A DNA stretch of 64,000 bases from Chrysomallon squamiferum (taxonomy: Eukaryota > Mollusca > Gastropoda > Neomphalida > Peltospiridae): the NCBI GenBank assembly GCA_012295275.1, contig CM022677.1, forward strand, positions 950,647 through 1,014,646, in the 5' to 3' direction. Shown here in pieces: positions 10,912-23,778 of the stretch. Each line of letters starts with the position of its first letter. The stretch's first letter is position 1. A model generated the notes under the pieces. It was given only the letters and a program-made list of their open reading frames with translations. It had not been told where the DNA came from and ran no database searches. Position numbers and translations under genes: made by a program.

Positions 10912-12171
10912 TCAGGAGCTTGTTGGAAGTTTGCGTCGGAACAGAAGTATATGTGGCTCTACAAAACAAAAATGTAAAGATAAAAGAAAACTATTATATA
11001 ATCACTAACCTAATTCCTAATAAGTAAAAACTATATAAACTTGTCAGTACAAATTTTGAATTTAAATTTGAAAATATGCCTTGAAGTATTAAGCTATTAT
11101 TATAATGTTTGAACAGTATTTTAATTTCACACTTTTGGTTATAAATATTGTGGCAGATAATGTTTTGTCAGTATTTGTTTTGTTTAAAATTTTAAGTAAA
11201 TATTTCATGTCATTTACTGAATATTGTTCAGAAAATGCAAATTCAGAAAAATAAATTTATGAAAACAATGCTAAGAACTATAGAAGAGTCCACATTTAGT
11301 GAGATCAAGCAAGCAGCTAAAATGCACCCACCTTACGGTGAGGAACAATTAGTCACACATGCATTTTTTTCATATTTAACAAATACGGGAAACATTTCAA
11401 CTTTAAATTTTAAAGCTGTCATTAAAAACAAGGTCATTTATTTATATCTAAAAACAAAAAATAAACATTAAAAAACAAATTAGAGAAAAGTTATAAAGAA
11501 TTAAAAATACTTTACCACATAATTCTACCAGTAGTTCTAAACCACATTATGTCGTTAGTGTTTATTCAGATCACGAACTTGTTAAATGCAACTCACCTGG
11601 ATCATGTTTCATGTAGTGGACCCAGCCATGGCTCTGCTGAACTCCTATACTCCTCCATTCTGCTTCAGACATCAGGTGCGTTCTCGGCACTAATTTTGAG
11701 ATGTCTTTAGGTAGCATAACATGCCTGCAACAACAAAGAAACGAGTTTATTTTTAAATATATTTTTTTTTAATCCGTGTTTCGTAATCTATTCAGTAATC
11801 TCGCAAATTTGAGGCACTCCACGTTACTGTTACACAACTTTAACTTACAGTGTTGGTCAATTACATGAACGATTCAGTATTTCTAAGCGGTAACAAATCA
11901 GTGATATTACATTGCTGGTTATCAACAACATCCTGTTCAGATGCTATATCATTAGTCATTAAGTGTATGCAAATATTTCAAGCTGATTAATACCCTGTTA
12001 ACGATTTAAAATGAACAAAATATTTAAATAATAATGATGCAAGTTCGCACATGTTTTAAGCATTTAACTTACAATCGACGAATCGAGTTTTCTGATTTTG
12101 CACACTCACCTGTATTCATATATACTATCTGTATATTTATCAGAATAATATATGTTTTTAACAGAAGACAT
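10912..12171 (-). CDS. CKS1B: Cyclin-dependent kinase regulatory subunit CKS1/CKS2
   Basis: Minus-strand gene with three exons, 12110-12171, 11597-11724 and 10912-10958, in phase with GT-AG introns. It encodes 78 residues, the usual CKS length (79). Visible signature: IYYSDKY near the N-terminus, YRHVMLPKD over the exon 1/2 junction, [20 protein letters not shown], then [20 protein letters not shown] and RRKLPTSS. The RHVMLP, GWVHY and HDPEPHILLF blocks form the phosphate-binding pocket and the hinge (H-x-PEPH) used for strand exchange. CKS proteins bind CDK1/CDK2 and dock multiphosphorylated substrates; CKS1 also serves SCF-Skp2. The C-terminus is short and lacks the lysine-rich vertebrate tail. 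The gene is head-to-head with SHC. CKS1 versus CKS2 cannot be decided, as many invertebrates have a single gene. Confidence 0.97.
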
Positions 12172-12240
12172 TTTTAACCGATTTGAAACTAAAAGACAGA
12201 GAAAACTTTCCGCACACACAAACGACAAACCATTCCAAAT

Positions 12241-12329
12241 TTCAAAGTGACGTAGAGTAGAAGATTTACTTTAAAGGAGACTGAAGATCAATGATTGGCC
12301 GAGATCACATTCTAGTTGAATGTGATTGG
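12241..12329 (-). promoter_or_regulatory. CKS promoter: CHR-like element and two CCAAT boxes
   Basis: Reading on the minus strand toward the CKS start there are two CCAATCA boxes (plus-strand ATTGG at 12325-12329 and 12294-12298, 31 bp apart). Then comes TTTGAA (plus TTCAAA at 12241-12246), about 70 bases before the ATG. Two NF-Y sites spaced about 31-33 bp upstream of a CHR (TTTGAA) is the known layout of MuvB/DREAM-controlled G2/M genes. The CHR falls close to or inside the 5' UTR, so the start site needs mapping. Confidence 0.5.
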
Positions 12330-12695
12330 TTAAAATTGTATGGCTGGGGAAAACATAGACTGGTGTATAATATTTACGGTCAACTATTTTTGTTTCGTAT
12401 TTGTGGAGTTCTGGTCAAAACAAAGTTATTTGGTTGGGTGGGGCAGGATTTTTGAATTCAGAACGGTATGGAAGAGCCTGTTTTATAATGCTTAATAAAT
12501 GGGATGAATATGAATATGTAAATAAAGACAAAATACAGTATGCCCTTAGTTAACGGACACAAACGTTTCCTTTAGCTTTGAATCGAGAACTCACGATCAC
12601 TGTAAAGGTGGATTGAAGGGGGCACCAGGTATTGTTCTGCAGGCAGTTCTCAGCAAATTTAACAAAAATGAACATGTCTACTAAACGATTATAAC

Positions 12696-12697
<2 letters not shown>

Positions 12698-12746
<49 letters not shown>
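12698..12746. repeat. (ATT)n microsatellite
   Basis: A pure trinucleotide run between CKS and SHC. Confidence 0.95.
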
Positions 12747-12749
<3 letters not shown>

Positions 12750-12963
12750 AAATATGACTTTAAAATATGAGAAAAAAAAATAACATAAAAAAAATAAACA
12801 ACAACAAAAAGTAAAAAAAGAAGAAAACAAAACAAAATCTAAACAAAAAGAGAAACAGAAACATTAGATTAAATTAATGAATGCATATTAACCTAAACAA
12901 ACTTTAAATATTAAATGCTTATAGATATCAGTAATTCGAGTAATTCACAGGATTGGCTCTATG

Positions 12964-12999
<36 letters not shown>
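12964..12999. repeat. Poly-A tract of 36 bases
   Basis: An uninterrupted A run; no retroelement body is recognisable in front of it. Confidence 0.95.
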
Positions 13000-13003
<4 letters not shown>

Positions 13004-13254
13004 AGCTGACGATGTGTGTGTGTGTGTAATGCGCGAGCTTATTGAATGATTTTGTTAAATTTGTTATATAAATTTATTCATACCATCCAGTTACCATTTC
13101 ACTGATATTAAATAGTGGATAGTAGATAAATAGTCGTTAACAAATGTGCGTAAATATTTCTCGGAAATGATTAAGTATTTAAGGTGTTTTGTCAACCATG
13201 TTAATTAACAACGTCACTGATAATAAAATTGTTAAAGATAAGTTTTGAGCATGC

Positions 13255-13369
13255 GTATTTGATCTCTTTCGCACTTCTTCCTGTTTACAATCACTTCCTC
13301 GTTTAGTGTTCTCATGAGGTTTGAAACATATAAATTAAAATATAAATAATACAAGCTTTATTAAGTCAG
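13255..13369 (+). promoter_or_regulatory. Probable SHC promoter / non-coding first exon
   Basis: A patch less AT-rich than its surroundings contains two ETS-type cores (CTTCCTG near 13277 and ACTTCCTC at 13293-13300). It ends in a good donor, GTCAG|GTAAGG at 13369/13370. It would splice to the acceptor at 17270, directly before the SHC ATG. The transcription start is inferred only. Confidence 0.45.
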
Positions 13370-15446
13370 GTAAGGGACATTTTTCTTCTTTAGTTTACCT
13401 AATATGTATTGATTAACATTAAGTTGAACATATTTACTAAGTAGGAAGCAAAACAACTACAGTAGTAGTAGGTACGGTCATTTCGAAGTTGCAGTTCAAC
13501 TTTATGCTCTGCTAATAATATCATGTATGGCTTTGAGTCAGCAAAAAGTACTTACTTCACTGTAGTCATCTTGTTAGGATAATATGTTTATCCGATAGCC
13601 TAATCACTGACATTTATTCATATATCGTATGAAATAATTGTTCTATTACTATTACGATTAACTGCAGATATAGTCGTATAAAATGTATTATTAAAACCAT
13701 GTATTATTGTTCTGATTTCACAGCCTGTACAAATTTATAATATTTCAGTAAATAAAAATGTAATAAAGTGTAATAAAATTAATAACACTTTACAATGAAG
13801 AAAATTTATTTAATTATATGTTTATTATTAATTAAAGCAATGTGTTCTATAAGTGTAATTATCAAAACTGAGAAGGAAAATATAAGGAAGAACATCTGTT
13901 ATATTTTTTTTTTTTTCTTCTTCTTTGATTTTTTTAAATCTTTGTTTATCATTTGAAAAAGGAATTTCTTTTACAACTTCAATTTCATTATATAGTAGTT
14001 CCTTGACTATCAAACCAGAAAGATGATTTTATTTTTCATTTTTACAAATGAATATTCATCTTGTACTTGTTTTGTGTTTTTGTTGTTATTAATATTGATA
14101 TTAATGTTTTGTTTTGTTTTATTTTGCATTGTATTGTATATTTAACAAATGGTGTTCTCATTCTAAGGCTATGGTGACAATAATTCAAAATATAATGAAA
14201 AAACAACAACAACCAAACAAGTCTTTTTGGGGGTATTCTCTCATTATTATTACTATTTTTTAATGATTTCTGTAAGTGATGCAAATCTTTAAATGATTCT
14301 TTTCAGTTACTAACTGAGGTTTCAGTGGCTGATAGGTGCTGTTATTCAGTAGGAGTGACAACTTTCTAATTACTTTCATTACTTCAGTTTCAGTTGTTTT
14401 GCAAAACATACATAATTATTTATTTTATAAAATGTTTTATTAAAAAAACTTTTAATTGAAAGGCCTAGATTTAATGGAAGAAATTGTAAACAATAACAAA
14501 ATAATTACTTTTTAAATTCTGTATTTGCATAAGAACATTTTATTTTATTTATTTTATTTTTAATTATTTTGTCAATTCACAATCAGATATATCAAACTGT
14601 TGTGTAGGTAAACTCTAAATAACAAAGATGTAAAAAGGAAAATAAAAATTCAGAGTTTATTTTAAAGAAATAGATATAAATACACAATGTTAAAAATCTG
14701 AACCAGTAATCCACTCATATTAACATATGAAAAAACCCATTACCGAATAATTTTAAATTTAAAATTAATATCAATTGCAATATATTGTAATCTGTTATAA
14801 CTTGTCAAAGTGTCATTCCATTGTCATAAATTTAAATTTAAATTATTCATTTGTGCTTAGATTGATTTCAGTTATTCTCGTTTTTAATTATTTGCTGTCT
14901 ACCTTGAAATAGAATATTTATTTATTTATTTAATTATTGCTAAATCTGTTTTAGTTAAAAATAAAATGATAATTAAAAGCAGATATCTTTAAATATTTTT
15001 ATGTAGCTTTTTACTCCTCATATAGATTTATCTTTATTCCTTTTTTTTTAATTATTATTATTATTATTTTATATTTTTTTAATGGATTGGTTAACGCTAT
15101 TTCAAACAGTTTTGACATAAAAGTTGGTTATATTGACATCATTCAGTCTAAATGTATGTAACAGAATGTCGTAAACAGGGATGAATAATTATTTTAAGAT
15201 GTGATAATCTGCCAAGCCAGGAAATAACAACTAGCTCTAAGTAGCTGTTAAGAATGAAGTTATAACAGAAAAATACTGGAATCAAAAAAAAAATCCTACT
15301 GAAATTATCACAAGAAATTAACATTTATTTTATTTCACCACACATCTTTAATGTAAACTGAAGAAAACTTAACACTTGCTACAATTATTTTTTTTTTATT
15401 AAGAAGGCATTGCAGAATATTGCCTATATCTTTTAAGTTATAAATG

Positions 15447-15447
<1 letters not shown>

Positions 15448-15490
<43 letters not shown>
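15448..15490. repeat. (GA)n microsatellite
   Basis: A pure AG run of about 43 bases in the inferred SHC 5' UTR intron. Confidence 0.95.
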
Positions 15491-15494
<4 letters not shown>

Positions 15495-15982
15495 AATAGC
15501 TTTCATTGTTTTGTTTAGGAAATTAAATCTAGTTCAGCTCAGAGTAACTAATTTAAACACAATAAGTCAGAATATAAAGTCCACACAAGTGAGTGATATG
15601 TGAATGAATGTTGACAAAGTGAGTCATTTTAGTTTGTCAGTTACTAATAGCTGAAGATATTTCTTTAAGTCTTGATAGTATTCTTTTATCATCATCATCA
15701 TTTTTTTCTTCTACAAATGCTGATATTAACTTTTTTTTTTTATGATAGTTCCATAGTTATTTCTTAAGTACGTTTTCTCTTTTGAGAAGATTGAAAATGT
15801 TTGCTTTAAAATAATTAGTAATTCTGAAATTCATAAAAGTCCTAATACAAAATAAAAAGGTTTATCGAAGCTAATTTCAGTTTTTGTTAGTAACATTATA
15901 CAGTATAGAAAAATAATAGGCATTTTTTACAATTATTTTTATTACTATTATTGTTTAGTTATTATTATTAATCTTCATTAGA

Positions 15983-15984
<2 letters not shown>

Positions 15985-16071
<87 letters not shown>
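15985..16071. repeat. (ATC)n/(ATT)n microsatellite
   Basis: ATCATT repeats grade into a long pure ATT run in the SHC 5' intron. Much of 13.4-17.2 kb is AT-rich intron without visible coding potential. Confidence 0.9.
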
Positions 16072-17099
16072 ATTGTAGGTACAAAAGATTAAAAAATAAT
16101 ATAGAATAAAATTTTCATTTTTTTTTATAATTTACTTTGTACATGATTTTCATTTTAGACCTACACTATCGTTAACAAAAGAATTAACTGTAGAAAGGTA
16201 ACATGACTGGCTGATGCAATAGATATTTATTTATATAGTATAGTATAAACCTTACAAAGAACGATGACTCATTCATCTGTGTTTTTGTCATGATTTTCAG
16301 CGAAGTGTGGTATAAATGACCCTGTTGACAAACAGAAAACAGATGTAACTGTGTGTTAGCAAAGACTAACATTGTGTAATGTGCAGGTGGGGTGTTTTGA
16401 AAACTACACAGTCTTTAGACTGGCGTGTCTGAGTGTGGCAGTATCTGTGTGAATTTGTCAATGTATTTTGTAGAGAGTTGTTTTTGTACATTATTCTTTT
16501 CTTCTTTATTTTTTTCTTAAATTTATTTTGTATTTAAACTTTATGGCATATATATGTAAAAATATAAAAAGAAAAAAAAGAAAAAAGAAATATACAGAAA
16601 CAGAAAATATATATATATATATATATAAGAAAAAAAAAGACCAAAATAACAAGTCAAAAACACTGAAACTGATTCCAGAGTAACCTAAAATACAGAGCCA
16701 GCACTGATCTAAGACTGTTTTGTCCTCATAAAATAAAAATATCATTTATATAATCATAATTTTTATTTTGTGCTTTTTCAGAATATTTATGTTTATAAAC
16801 AATGTGCGACACAACAGTAAAAATAGGTGCATGTAGTAAAAAATATTTTATTATCATTGTGGTAAATTCTTGTTTCATTTGACAACATAGTAAAATATCC
16901 ATGAAATAATCACATACATACATAAACACACATCAGTGTGGCTAAGAAAATGTATAAAAATAGTTTTATAACATTCGTTTCTGCTTACCGTAATATTTTA
17001 CTTCATTTCAGATTTAAAGTTTGGACCATGGTTCTGGGAAAAATTAAAAATAAATGTTTAGTCTTATTTATTTATTTTGTTTTGTTTTGTTGTTTTGCT

Positions 17100-17155
17100 A
17101 TTATTACTATTATTATTATTATTATTATTATTACTATTATTATTATTATTATTAT
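17100..17155. repeat. (ATT)n microsatellite
   Basis: A trinucleotide run just before the first coding exon of SHC. Confidence 0.93.
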
Positions 17156-17271
17156 GGGCTTTTGGGGGGTTGTGTATTTGTATGTGTTTTTGTTTGCAGT
17201 GATTTAACATTTTTAGAAAATATAAATAAATGTTTTGTTTTCTCATTTTTTTTTTTTTTTTTTTTCTCAGA

Positions 17272-18592
17272 ATGGCTGGTCTGTCAGAGAAGAATAAGAA
17301 GAAAAAGAACAATCTTTCCGAGTGGTCAAGAACGGGAAGTTTTGTCAACAAACCAGACCACGGCTGGATCCACCCAGACCAGCAGCTTCAACCAGACGCA
17401 GGAATCTGTTACGGTGTCAGAGTAAGTCACGCTACTTTGAATTAATCTCACTGGAGTTTGTTACGGTGTCGGAGTAAGTCACGTTACTTTGAATTAATCT
17501 CACTGGAGTTTGTTACGGTGTCGGAGTAAGTCACGTTACTTTGAATTAATCTCACTGGAGTTTGTTACAGTGTCGGAGGAAGTCACGTTACTTTGAATTA
17601 ATCTCACTGGAGTTTGTTACGGTGTCGGAGTAAGTCACGTTACTTTGAATTAATCTCACTGGAGTTTGTTTATTCTGAGAAACAGAAGGATTCAGAACAA
17701 TCATGAGACATCAGTTAATGCATTTTGTATTTATTTGAATTAGACATTTCAGTTCTGTTCACTTTTTCTTTAGTGTTCAGCTAATTGTATTCAGTGTTAC
17801 TGCATATAGCTTTAATTTTATTTTATTTTATTTCATTTTTTTTTCCACTTTTCTTCTTTGTTCATTGTAACAACTGCACCAATTTAAAGTGTTTGTTTTT
17901 GCAGTACATTGGATGTATTGAAATCAAAGAATCAATGAAATCTTTGGATTTTGAAACAAGGACTGCACTAACTAGGTAAATATTTATTTAGGCTGAATAA
18001 ACATCAGAATATTTTAATATTACATCTTTAATGATTAATAGATCTTTGTCTCATAATGATAATTTCATAAAAATTGAAATAATAATAATAGAAAAAAAAC
18101 ACAACTAAAATCAAGTTTAATTTTCCATTAATTTAACTGATCAAACCAACACATTCAGGGAAAAATAGCGTGACTGTTGACATGAAGAAAAGAGTGTACT
18201 AGATGCTCTGTATTTCCTCACACTGGTTTCTACACAACCAGTCTTCTTTGTAATCTCTCCTCACACTTTTCAGTACATGATGACACATACTGTTGAATCA
18301 CACCAAGCAGATATTTTAATTTAATGACTACTTGTTGGCAACTGACAAAATGTATTTTATATAAGTACACAAGATTATTTTGTTTTGTCTTTGTTTAATA
18401 GTACCAGTTTAATGTGACATATTAAAAATCTATTTATAATTAACTGTCTGATCTTTTTGTGTCATATTCTTTAGATGTTTTTTAAAACTTAGATGTTAAG
18501 AAAGGTTAACACACACATTGCCATACATACGCATGCAAACCCTTACATATACAAGTACAAAAGCTTAACATACACATACTTACACACATATA

Positions 18593-18630
<38 letters not shown>

Positions 18631-21600
18631 ACTTAAACACACACTTAAACACATATAACAATAACGACAAAGAAGGAAAAATAAATAAAAATGTTTTTAT
18701 TCTTTCAGAGAGGCAATCAACAAGGTGGCAGAGGCTGCTGGATTGAAAACAGTTTCTAAAAAAAGAAAAGTAAACAATTTACCTATCAGCATATAAAATT
18801 AATGATATTAAAACAACTCTATATTTAGTTCATTTCTTATTTCTAAAATTAATCACCCACTTATATGATCTGTTCTGTCTACTTTACTGCCAGAGCCATT
18901 TCTTTGCCTCTACAGCATTAAACATTATTACATTCACAGTTTATCAGAAATTTTATTATATTCTAAAATAGTGTAAAATATTTTTTATTGTAGAATTTTA
19001 GTAAATGTCATTATGAACTTGTAGATATTTATAGTCAGTCTGCAGCAAATGGTTCACTTTATATTCCATGTATGTCAAATACAAAGTATTTACCCCCTGA
19101 GTAACAAAATATTATTACCATTTTGTTTCCAGGTGGAAAAGAAAATACTGAAAATGATTGGAGACAATCCATACATGCTTCACGCTGGTTCTAATGTAAA
19201 CATGACCATCACTATTGATGCCATAAACCTGATGGTCATGGAATCAGGGGAGGTAAGTTATGTGATACCTCAACCTCCTTTTTAAAAAAAAACTATTAAA
19301 ATTCTTTAATTACTATCATTTTCTTTTTAAACGATGTATTTGCCAAGTGAATAGATTTTTCAGTGACACTCAAATTCTCTGATGTCTGCTGCACCTCTTT
19401 ACTTTGTACATTTAATTTTATTGTAATAATTATAGAACATGTCTCCAGGTCATTCTCTTATTATTATTGTCATTGTGTTATTGTTTTTTCTGTTCTGTTT
19501 ATTTGTGTTTTCATTGTTGTTGTTGTTGTTGCTGATATTCCTGTTGTTATTTTCAGATAATTGCAGACCATCCAATGCAGGTTGTGTCATTTGCTTCAGG
19601 AGGTGATGCAGTAAGTTTAAAATTCTCATGTTTAAAAAAATGTATAAATCATTAACCTAACTGTACAGATCTTTTTAAATAATCAGGAAATTTTGTAATG
19701 TGCTTTTGTGGTGAAAAATTTTGAGGACCGTGAAAAACGAATTTCATCTGATACTGAAGTAAAAACATTTATCAGTCAAACCAAGCCAACAGACATTAGA
19801 ACACATTATTAATCTTTATGTGAATGATCTAATATAAATATTGATTGTATAATATGCTATACATTTTAGTTTATTAAATAAAATAAAATACTTTTTAACT
19901 GATTTGCAAAGTAACTGTACCAGGTATACTGTAGATCATAATAATCTGATCATGTTTTGCTTCAAGCAATACAGTTTTCACTGTAAAACAAAACTTTTGT
20001 TTTTAGGAAACTTTGGACTTTGTGGCGTATGTTGCCAAAGATGCCAGCAGAGGGCGTGCCTGTCACGTGCTAGAATGTGGAGGGGGCCTTTCTGAGGATG
20101 TTGTTACAACAATAGGCCAGGCCTTTGAGCTGCGATTTAAGATGTACCTCAACAGAAAACCGAAGGCAGTTCAACTGAATGACATGTGAGTGTGTAACAT
20201 GAAACCTGTGTTTTTTATCCCAGTATCATCCTACCTTCATCACACATTAGTTGTCAGAAATAATAAAACTTGTGAAAATTATTCTGATTTAGAACAAATT
20301 GACAGTAATACTTTTCTAATTTTCTTTGAATTCCGAGGTGAAAAGGTTGTTACACTGGTGAGAACTGGTTTTAAAACCAGGCAGATAACAGGAACAGAAA
20401 CTGATAGCTGATGTGTTAGAATTAGTTTCTTAGTTTATACCACTTTATTCCTGAGAATAATAAAATAATGAGAATGATTTATACTTTTGTTTAAAAAGAA
20501 AATAATAATGATGTAAGTATTGATCAGTGAAACATAGCAGTTGTGAATACTACACAACTAGTGTATGTAAATGTAAAGTTAGGGAAGAAATCATGAAAAC
20601 AAGAGAAAACTGTCTATCCATGAACTTTTTTTTAGATATCAGTAACATTTTTCACTAATAATATCAAATGAAAAATTATGAATTTTGTATGTATATGAAC
20701 TTGAATCATGTATCAACAATTAAAATGATTAATTATAATCTGAAACTACATTCAATAAAAATTTAAGACAATAAAATGAATTAATTTTAATTAATTTATT
20801 CTGACATTCTCTTAAGCATTTTTCAGTGTTGTGCAGTGGTATTTTAGAGAAGATTAAATCAGATTATTTATTCTTAAATAATATGTTATCACATTCTTTT
20901 AAAAGTATTAATGTGATTTGAAAGTTTTATTCATTTCAAAAATTTGTAAATTCTTTTTTGTCTTTAGTCGTGATAATTCAGAGTTTGAAAATTCCAAATG
21001 GGGAGAAGAACGAGAATATTACAATGACAGGGAAGGAGCTAGCCCCCCTTCTCCCCCACCTGTACCTCCTATGCCAGAATATAACACTCCCAACAGTTTG
21101 CCAGTGAGTGTGTGTCCTCCATTTGTTTATTTATTTATTTATTTTATTTATTTTGTAAGTAATAAATTATTGAAAGTTCAGCAATAATTCACTGATTTTA
21201 AGCACATATTTTAAACTTATGTGATAATATTTTACCATAATTGCAAGAAACATTTAAATAAAAGAATAATGCCATGAACAATTGTTATAAATTTTTAAGT
21301 TTTACACATTTGAGAGAAAAAACATTTGATGGAATTATTTTTATAAATTTTATAGTTTGCAGTATTTTTTTTTTGTTTATATTTTTTTTTAATTCTTTTT
21401 TTTTTTTTTTTTTTTTATCCACTAATGAGAAATTTAAAATATTTGTGTTCAGGTTGGCATGTATGTGTCAGTAAAGGACAAATCAGAGAATGCTGTTTAC
21501 TCAGAACCTACCAAACCACTGATAGACCTGTCAGACAGCAAAGTGTACGACAACACTCCAGGTTCACTTATTTTCTTTGTTAAAAATTAATACCAGTTAA

Positions 21601-23778
21601 AATAACTTTTTGAATACATATTAATTTGTCAAAAAAAAATTTCTTAAAGAATCTCTCTGGAGAATAAACAGGCACTGCACTTTTAATATTTGATAAAATA
21701 AACTGACAAATTTTATTATTTTATTACATCGTTTTTTTTAATGTAGTTAATATTTAAACTGTTTTTCACATCGAAGCATATTTTACTGGCTGACTCATGA
21801 CTAAGTGCAATGTACTCTGCAGTGTGTATAAATAAATATTAGCAGAGCACCATTTTGTTAATAGTAGTCAGGTCTGTGATCAATTTAAATTGATTTATTT
21901 TGCATGATTTATACTTGCTATCACATACACATTATTTATACCTGTTTGTTTGTTTGTGGTACTGATTGTTCAGAAAGTACATCTATTTAAATTTAGCCAG
22001 GTTTACATTCACTAACACAACACATTGTTTACACCTGTTTGTTTAGGGAGTAAATGTAATGGTGCTGACAGTGCTGAGTGTGACAACGTTTGTAATGTGT
22101 ATGACAACAAAGGCAGTGATGTAACAGAAAACAAAGAAAACATCGTCTACGACAACAAAGAAAACATCATCTACGACAACAAAGAAAACATGTCAGAAGA
22201 AGCATCCACTGGAGCAATTGACCCTTTTGATATGAGTAAGTAAACACTTTGATATGAGTAAGTAAATACTTTGATATGAGTAAGTAAACTCTTTGATATG
22301 AGTAAGTAAATACTTTGATATGAGTAAGTAAACACTTTGATATGAGTAAGTAAACTCTTTGATATGAGTAAGTAAATACTTTGATATGAGTAAGTAAACA
22401 CTTTGATATGAGTAAGTAAACACTTTGATATGAGTAAGTAAACACTTTGATATGAGTAAGTAAATACTTTGATATGAGTAAGTAAATACTTTGATATGAA
22501 TAAGTAAACTCTTTGATGTTTGGTGAACAAAACTCTTTGATGTATGTAGATAAACTCCTGTTAAAAGTTGTTTGATATCTATGAGTACAGACTTTGATGT
22601 AAATACAGTGATGTGTGTAAAGTTTTTGGGCTGTATTTGTTTAAAGATAAATGTTAACAATTATATAGTTAAATGGAAATATATATTTATTTAAAAATAA
22701 ATGAGAACATTTAATATTTCAGTGTGATTGTATATTTTCTAAAAAACTAACATAATGATATTTAAGATTTAAATGTGACTGTTCCTTTGTTTAAAATGAT
22801 GACATTTGTGTATTTAATAGTATTGTAGATCTGATTAAAGATAAAATTGTAATATTTGTTGACAGATTCATTTGGAAGTACAGTCCCAGAGCCAGTGTCC
22901 AGTGTTGGACCAAATCAAGATAATCACAAAAAAAGTGAAAACTCTGCTCCCATCTTTGAAGAGTGGTTCCATGGGCAGTTATCCAGAAAAGAGGTACAGT
23001 GAAAGTTTTAATACACTCACACGTGTTCAGTGTAATGTGTAGTTAAAACTTTGACATACAGAATTAATGAAATAACAAAAGATACATCAAACTAGTATGT
23101 ATTTGTTAAAATGTCGCATTAAAAATATCCTTCTAATCTTTATGGAAGCAGGTAGTATATTTTGTTGTTTTATTTTTGTTGTATTTTTTTTTATTATTAT
23201 AATGATAATAAAAAATATATATTTTTATTCTTGTAAACTGCATTTAATATTATTCATAATAAAGAAATAAAAATGGGTTTCAAATTAACATTTTTTTAAT
23301 TTCAGGCAGAAGTGTTGTTGGTGGAAGATGGAGATTTCTTGGTTCGAGAGAGCAGTAACAGTCCAGGCCAGTATGTGCTGAGTGGACGACAGAATGGACA
23401 CACGAAACACTTGCTGCTGGTAGACCCAGAAGGCGTGGTCAGTTTGTGTTTAGTAAAAAATTTAGAACATTTTGTTTTTAAACTGTCTTCTTTTCAATAC
23501 ATTGATGTGCTGTTTATTCTAGATAAATATAATATATGTTGTTGACTAGATATTCTGAGGTTATATTACATTTTAATTTTAATAATGATTAAGAATATCA
23601 AGATAAAAGTATTAAAAAAAATTATGTTTTGTTCTTTCAGGTACGAACAAAAGATTTTATTTTTGACAGTGTCAGCCATCTTATTAGTTATCATAGACTG
23701 AACAACTGGCCAATCGTGACACAGGGGAGTGAACTACTTTTGACTCGACCAATCAAAAACAGTTTAACATCTTGTTAA
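17272..23778 (+). CDS. SHC1: SHC-family adaptor protein (PTB-CH1-SH2)
   Basis: Twelve coding exons, all GT-AG and in phase: 17272-17421, 17905-17975, 18709-18769, 19133-19252, 19557-19610, 20007-20185, 20968-21103, 21453-21561, 22047-22235, 22866-22993, 23306-23437 and 23641-23778; about 488 residues. The PTB domain runs from [13 protein letters not shown] through [24 protein letters not shown] and CHVLEC to [14 protein letters not shown]1 holds a YYND motif (Grb2 site matching vertebrate Tyr239/240), proline clusters and four YDN motifs, then DPFDM as in vertebrate Shc. SH2 starts at [14 protein letters not shown] and has GDFLVRES with the phosphotyrosine-binding Arg. SHC couples receptor tyrosine kinases to Grb2-Sos-Ras. 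No CH2 (p66-type) extension is seen, so this is the p46/p52 form. The ATG is two bases after the CAG acceptor at 17268-17270. Confidence 0.96.
17401..17667 (+). repeat. 52-bp minisatellite copying the SHC exon 1 donor site
   Basis: Five tandem 52-bp copies plus a partial one, starting at 17401, 17453, 17505, 17557, 17609 and 17661. The first copy is the real exon end: 21 exon bases (GGAATCTGTTACGGTGTCAG, A) and the GTAAGT donor at 17422. Later copies keep CGGA|GTAAGTCAC, giving extra donors at 17474, 17526 and 17630. In the fourth copy GT is mutated to GG (17578). Confidence 0.93.
18594..18628. repeat. (AC)n microsatellite in SHC intron 2
   Basis: A pure CA run of about 35 bases. Confidence 0.93.
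22226..22515 (+). repeat. 22-bp minisatellite copying the SHC exon 9 donor site
   Basis: About 13 copies of CTTTGATATGAGTAAGTAAA plus two bases. The first copy straddles the true junction GATATGA|GTAAGT at 22235/22236, so each copy carries ten exon-like bases and a strong GTAAGT donor. The last copies decay (GATATGAATAAG, GATGTTTGGTG). Open frames seen on the minus strand across this stretch are repeat translations. Confidence 0.93.

Noticed and set aside
17054-17270. Poly-Tyr/Ile open frames before SHC
   Set aside because: They come from the (ATT)n run and the poly-T acceptor tract.
22167-22660. Three long overlapping minus-strand open frames ([19 protein letters not shown]-type repeats)
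   Set aside because: They are translations of the 22-bp SHC donor array on the wrong strand; no start context, splice support or family.
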